Both the position numbers and the translations under genes were made by a program. Positions 59,901 through 64,000 of a DNA stretch of 64,000 bases are shown piece after piece. The stretch is from assembly GCF_000224145.3 (NCBI RefSeq), contig NC_020175.2, positions 3,796,360 through 3,860,359 of the forward strand. The letters are read 5' to 3'. The notes under the pieces were generated by a model. The model searched no databases and was not told the origin of the DNA. It saw only the letters and a program-made list of their open reading frames with translations. This stretch comes from Ciona intestinalis (lineage: Eukaryota; Chordata; Ascidiacea; Phlebobranchia; Cionidae). Position 1 is the first letter of the stretch, and every line of letters starts with the position of its first letter.

Positions 59901-62194
59901 GCCATACAGCAGAGTATGCTAGGGGACCTAAAACGCAACCCTAGTACCTCAAACCATAGGTCTACATTGAAAAAAGTTTAATTAGTTACAAAATACGCCG
60001 GAAATTTATAAATACTTAGGTAATGGGTTGGGTGGCATACCACAATAAGTTGAATGCCACTGAATGTATTACACCCCATATGTAACTCAGGCATGACTTT
60101 TTAAAATCTAAATTTAGATCAAAACACAGGATACCAGCACGCAGTAGAAAGTTTAGGGTGATACTGATATATGAAAGTTAAGGTTCTTACTTTTTCTCAT
60201 TGTCTCTGCAGTGTCTTTCCACTTTTTGATCTCATTTTCATTGATTAACCTAAAAAATGATTTTTTTTTATTAAAAATTGTTGAATTTTTTATGTGTGCC
60301 CAGTTTTAAAAAATGTTTACCGCTTCCAAAAGAATTGTTTCAGGAAAAAAAATAAACTAAAATAACAATTTTTCAATAATTTTGTGAAATTCTTTTTTAA
60401 TGCCACCAGTATTATAGAAATCAAATATTGTAAACGCGTTGCGTAATCATGACGCAACATTAAAACACCGGAAATTTAATCTGTGGTTATTTAGTATGTG
60501 ATTATGTACAAACACTGGGATGTGGCCCATATAGTGTGTACCATGTATCTGTATTAACACACACATTTCAAAGTTGTATATTTCTATTTTCAAGTGCATA
60601 GAAATCAAGGTAAATGAACTAGAAACCCAAAATGTTGCCATTTGTGAGCAATTATGCCTATACAAGTTATCATTTTGCCAAAATGTTTTACATTGTGCTT
60701 CAAAATAGTTAAAAAAATTAGCTGAAAATCTAAAAATTGAACAAAAAATGTTTAGAAATACATCTATATATTGCAAAGTGTGCACATAAGCACGCTTGCA
60801 GGATACAGGGCAACACATAATGTTATCTTAGCCACCTAACACCATATATCTCCTAAACACACAGAGTGTGGGTTGAATGAATTAACAAGCTCAGATCAAG
60901 GAAGTTCTCGAGTCAAGAGCACAACGTAAGTGGATACTTCAATACACGTCATTGGTTGTGGGTAAGCACATGGTCTATAATTGTCGACGAACATTGGGTG
61001 CTAAATTTAACACCCTATAATTCAATAGAGGGTCATATGTAATGAGTGTTGGTATTGCCGGGATTAGTTTGTTATAGGGAAAACAGCTGCTTTATATTTT
61101 TAAAATTTTAAAGCATCGCAATCTAATAGTAAAAAATACAAAATATTTTTTTGAAATATATTTAAACACATTCAATATGTTAAAAATATCCTACATAAGT
61201 TAAAAATATGTCCCATATTCACAAACATACATCAGAAGAAATTTGGCAAAAAGAAAAAAAAAAAAAAAACCTACAGTTTGAGGCACTTCTCTAAATTAAA
61301 GTCACGCAGGAAAGTGACATCAGGGTCAGCTCCATCAAGCTTTTGGAGCGTAATTTGTTGCGCAATACGATCAAACAGTTGCCAATGGAATGGGGCACCA
61401 CCTCGATTTACTGTGGAAAGTCAATATATGAAAAAAAAAGTAAATATAAGGTATGAATAAATAAATGAATGTTTTGATTCTTTACCTTATTTATTCTTTA
61501 GTGACAGGAAGTGGCAGTCATTATTGAACAGATGTTTTGTAAATAAATGTACCTTCTTTAGTCTTACATAGCTGGAAAACGACAGTCCTTATAACACGGG
61601 TGTTTTGTTTCATACACCTCATGCCCGCTTACGAGTTACCACGTATGTAACTTTGTAAGTGTTTATATTTTGATTTTTTTCTGCAATTTTTCTTTTTTTT
61701 ATATATTAAAAATATTGGTGGCACTTACATGGTAGCAGCATACAGTGGTGCAACAATGATAAGAGGTGGGGGTAAGCTTCAGTGAAGCAGAGTTTCTTTT
61801 GAATAAATTCAAACATCTCGCTTGCACTCTTGGTATCAATATGCTCCTGTGGTTAATGTAAACAATTAAGGTGTGGTTTAAACTGATAATGTCGTTTGGG
61901 GTAGTTTAGCAGAGTTTAAAAGCTCAAAAACATAATGTAGACACACAAGCAGCAGTAGTAGGCATAAACTTGAAGGTAGAGACACAAAACATAATAAATA
62001 ATAAGGTATTCAGATAATCTTACCGCGTCAAATCTTGAAGCAATCTCCTCGTCATCTTCCCTCCTCACCATCTCAAAGAAGTCCAGGTGTTTATTGAGGA
62101 GTTCGTTCTCGTACTCCCGGAGTTGCTCCATGATCGGCTGGATGCCAAGGAGGAGGAGTTCGTAACGAAGATGGCATCGGAACTCAAGATGATC
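50904..62194 (-). CDS. DAAM: DAAM-type formin (Dishevelled-associated activator of morphogenesis), 5' end missing
   Basis: Formin that nucleates and elongates actin filaments; DAAM links Wnt/planar-polarity signalling to Rho. Seventeen exons, 808 residues in the window: 62194-62024, 61846-61729, 61410-61275, 60249-60191, 59671-59481, 58445-58398, 57609-57238, 56434-56372, 55128-55105, 54374-54225, 53794-53655, 53159-53071, 52654-52486, 52296-52189, 51962-51758, 51477-51307, 51116-50904. Order: end of FH3 ([14 protein letters not shown]), coiled coil ([19 protein letters not shown]), Pro-rich FH1, FH2 from [13 protein letters not shown] ([50 protein letters not shown]), and the C-terminal [17 protein letters not shown] with a basic tail. 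These match DAAM rather than DIAPH. The GTPase-binding domain must lie beyond the right edge. The exons of 24 and 48 nt are flanked by phase-0 junctions and can be skipped. A 125-N gap lies 32 bp beyond the donor of the FH1 exon. Confidence 0.95.
51138..51186. repeat. Two-copy tandem repeat, 25-bp period
   Basis: ATATATGTAGTTCTTTGTGT occurs twice, 25 bp apart, in the last DAAM intron. Confidence 0.85.
52690..52950 (-). mobile_element. tRNA-derived SINE in a DAAM intron
   Basis: GGATGAATGAAATTTATTTA tail, GGGCAACAGCAATCGTTATA, CCACTGGGTAGAAGCAATTG, and a decayed head with the complement of TTGAGCCTAGAACCC. Between the exons at 52654 and 53071. Confidence 0.65.
53234..53366 (-). mobile_element. 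MITE copy with internal deletion
   Basis: Starts TAGTGTGGGGGAAGATATGA; interior AATATCCAAATATCTTGATC and GGGAGTCGTGATGATACAGT; ends TTCCCTCATCCTATA. About 60 bp shorter than the full element. In a DAAM intron. Confidence 0.7.
55680..55880 (-). mobile_element. tRNA-derived SINE body
   Basis: AACAATAGTCGTTATAACAT, TTCATACACCTCGTGCTCGC, TATGTAACTTTATGG and ACGCACTGGGTTAGAGCAAT. The head is lost after CAAGGACACACC. Confidence 0.7.
56440..56505 (-). mobile_element. SINE tail fragment
   Basis: AAATGAATGAATGTAACTTA, then CCTTGCATGGCAGGGTAACG and ACAGTTGTTGTAA; only the 3' end of the element. It starts directly at the acceptor side of the DAAM exon ending at 56434, so the tail may contribute to that splice site region. 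Confidence 0.65.
57007..57080 (-). repeat. Partial duplicate of the FH1 exon end at a gap
   Basis: Repeats the sequence at 57206-57272 (ATTATAAGAACCAAGAT, TTTTGTATCGTC, ATTTCGGTCCAAATCGTCCC) on the other side of the Ns, with a small insertion and a few changes. It contains a second copy of the exon's last 30 or so bases and ends exactly at the gap, so it is best read as an assembly overlap left unmerged. Confidence 0.8.
57081..57205. other. Assembly gap of 125 Ns
   Basis: Undetermined bases next to the GC-rich FH1 exon. Confidence 0.99.
58594..58668. repeat. Two-copy tandem repeat, 38-bp period
   Basis: AGCAGTTGACATTATATCCA occurs twice, each followed by an A-rich stretch and AGGGTAA, in a DAAM intron. 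Confidence 0.85.
61455..61660 (-). mobile_element. tRNA-derived SINE body with duplicated tail part
   Basis: AAATAAATGAATG tail, a partial body (AGTGACAGGAAGTGGCAGTC), then a second start of the body (TTACATAGCTGGAAAACGAC, CTTATAACACGGGTGTTTTG, CGCTTACGAGTTACCACGTA). The repeated start suggests an internal duplication or two nested insertions. In a DAAM intron. Confidence 0.65.
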
Positions 62195-64000
62195 CTAAAA
62201 AGTCATCATTGAATAAAAAATCTTCCAAAAATTTTATTTTCTTTTTTTTTCTTAATAATTACTTGAAAGATAATATTAAAAATATATATATAACATATGG
62301 GTAACGCCCAAAGTCCCAAGAAGCATAGGTTATGATTTTATAGTAAAATTCTTTCATTTCTGTATTTGAAGTAAATAAAAATGTTTAATTCTTAACTTTC
62401 TAATCAATATGTCCAAGGAGCAAAAAATTATAAATATTTTTAAAATAATTCAGATCAAATGTGTTTTTCTTTTTCAATTTGTACATTTTTTAATTTAGAC
62501 ATCAAAAGCCTTTCCATTCTGTGTACCTGTAACGTCTGTAAACTAATACAATGTTTGTCCTAATCTGGTTAAAGGATATTACAATTTAGTATCTGTTTTC
62601 GGTTGTCAGCTTATTGGGACTTCTGGAAGTAGCTTAATACAATACATGAGATTTAGGTCTATAAACGCCAGCAATGTGACCAACAATACACGTTTGCTGC
62701 TTTAAAAAATTGATCATAGCTTATCCTATGACATATTATGGGATGAGTAAGAAATTTGACCATGACCACCATATATGGTGAACATGATAGCCCAATGTAG
62801 AGAAATGGCAGCTTAGCTGACTGTTATTGATCACAGCAGACAAACAATGCATTCAGGTGTGCTGAGCTGGGTAGGGTAGATTGCTGTACTAGCTGATCCA
62901 TTATACTGAAGATCTGTTTACCAACTTTGCTGTAATCGTGACCTTTCGCTTTAGGTTGTGTGATTACGTAATGGTTAAACATATAAGAGCGCAGGATACA
63001 CAAAAACACACTGAATTATTCAGAGAGGATAAGCATCTATTCTGAATATCACTATGTACTTGAATGAACTGTATATGGAGCTTGTGGCTGCAATTTACTG
63101 CCCTCATCAACTGATATTGCTTCTCTACTATTAATTTTGACTTTCTGTGAAGACCTTTCAAAATCTGTTAAAAAAATAAAAAAAATACAAATATTGTCTA
63201 ATTTAGAAAATATAATTTTCTTTTGGTAAATAAGTAAAACAAAGCCGCAAAAGTGTGCTTGGTGTGTAATGTACCCAAAATTTAACTGTGTAATAGGTTA
63301 CTTCAAACTTGAACTGTTATGGGTAATTTGAGCCAGTAAAACGGGCCATATGTGTGTGGCGTTCTGCATTGAGCCGTGCGACATAGTATGATGTATTTGT
63401 CTCATTAAGGTAGCAAGCTGAGACCGAGACAAAAAGGCCAGTGAGAAGCATTTCAAGATATATCTTAATACTGTCAGAACGTGGGATCGCCTGAGGATAT
63501 ATACAACTAACTTGAACTATATCACAGCCTGTCAGATGGGATCTGAGAGAACAGACAGCATCTGAAAAGCTTCATTTATAGATGAAAAGATTACTACACA
63601 TGTACACATATGTACACAATACGTCTGCATGGAAATAACTGCCTGTCATGTGCGATTTGTGGTATTTCAGGATATTATATGAAAAATTTCATAACCATAG
63701 GACAGGTGTTATATTGTTTGCAAACTAAACCAAATTCTACACAAAAAAATGTAGCATATTTGGTCTATATAACATATTTTGATGTAGGAGATTTTCTGCA
63801 TAGTTCTATGAAATGTAATAAATAAAATTTTAAATCTGTGTGAAGCAGTGGTTAGGTAGTTAAATTTCATAACTATAAGACAACTTTTACGTGTTTTAAA
63901 ACCCACACAAAATTATACACATGTGATTGTAGCAAAAATGCATTACAAAACACATTTTGAAACATGAGAAAAATTTTTAAACACAGTTCTATAAAACGGT
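62195..64000. other. DAAM intron or upstream sequence to window edge
   Basis: No DAAM exon was recognised to the right of 62194; the missing GTPase-binding and early FH3 exons lie outside the window. Two minus-strand open stretches near 62824-63165 have no recognised domain. 63660-63960 holds two diverged copies of a roughly 170-bp unit (ATTTCATAACCATAGGACA and ATTTCATAACTATAAGACA), each ending near AGTTCTATRAAA. Confidence 0.5.

Noticed and set aside
1-64000. LTR elements, virus-like elements, CRISPR arrays, rRNA genes or bacterial insertions
   Set aside because: No long terminal repeats, polymerase or capsid-type frames, spaced repeats or bacterial-type gene organisation were seen.

Overview
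The window looks like nuclear DNA of a tunicate, most likely a Ciona species. This is inference from compact, intron-rich animal genes, AT-rich introns of about 50 to 1300 bp, and two repeat families that resemble the MITE and composite tRNA-derived SINE I recall from Ciona (no database was searched). Splice sites were read by eye; every multi-exon gene below keeps a continuous reading frame through all listed junctions.

Layout from left to right. 1-1194 (-): first large exon of an SLC8/NCX sodium-calcium exchanger that runs off the left edge. 1195-10629: long stretch without recognisable genes. 10630-22265 (-): complete MSH2 mismatch-repair gene, 18 exons, 944 residues. 23006-24553 (-): single-exon PCIF1/CAPAM-like cap methyltransferase without a WW domain. 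25111-27675 (+): PXYLP1-like histidine phosphatase, 10 exons, head-to-head with PCIF1. 28679-30158 (+): SCAMP, 3 exons, with its last exon repeated after a 50-N gap. 32140-39559 (-): MTIF2, mitochondrial IF-2, 16 exons found. 41094-42584 (-): intronless CYP2-type cytochrome P450, with a broken P450 relic at about 43657-44010. 45035-45313 (-): small coiled-coil protein. 47125-47763 (-): GLTP, intronless, head-to-head with COX5B at 48705-49196 (+). 50904-62194 (-): DAAM-type formin, 17 exons, whose 5' part lies beyond the right edge.

The genes do not form one pathway; this is ordinary chromosomal gene order. Shared themes are two nuclear genes for mitochondrial function (MTIF2, COX5B), two head-to-head pairs that may share promoters, and several strong 3' splice sites just upstream of start codons (COX5B, P450, SCAMP). 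In a tunicate these could be spliced-leader trans-splice acceptors or ends of 5'UTR introns.

The most interesting items are a 24-nt in-frame microexon in the FH2 linker of the DAAM formin, at about the place where I recall vertebrate DAAM1 having an alternatively spliced short exon; a skippable 48-nt exon just before its FH1 region; and the intronless, WW-less PCIF1. I found no LTR element, virus-like element, CRISPR array or genuine tRNA/rRNA gene. No wholly new multi-gene system could be supported.
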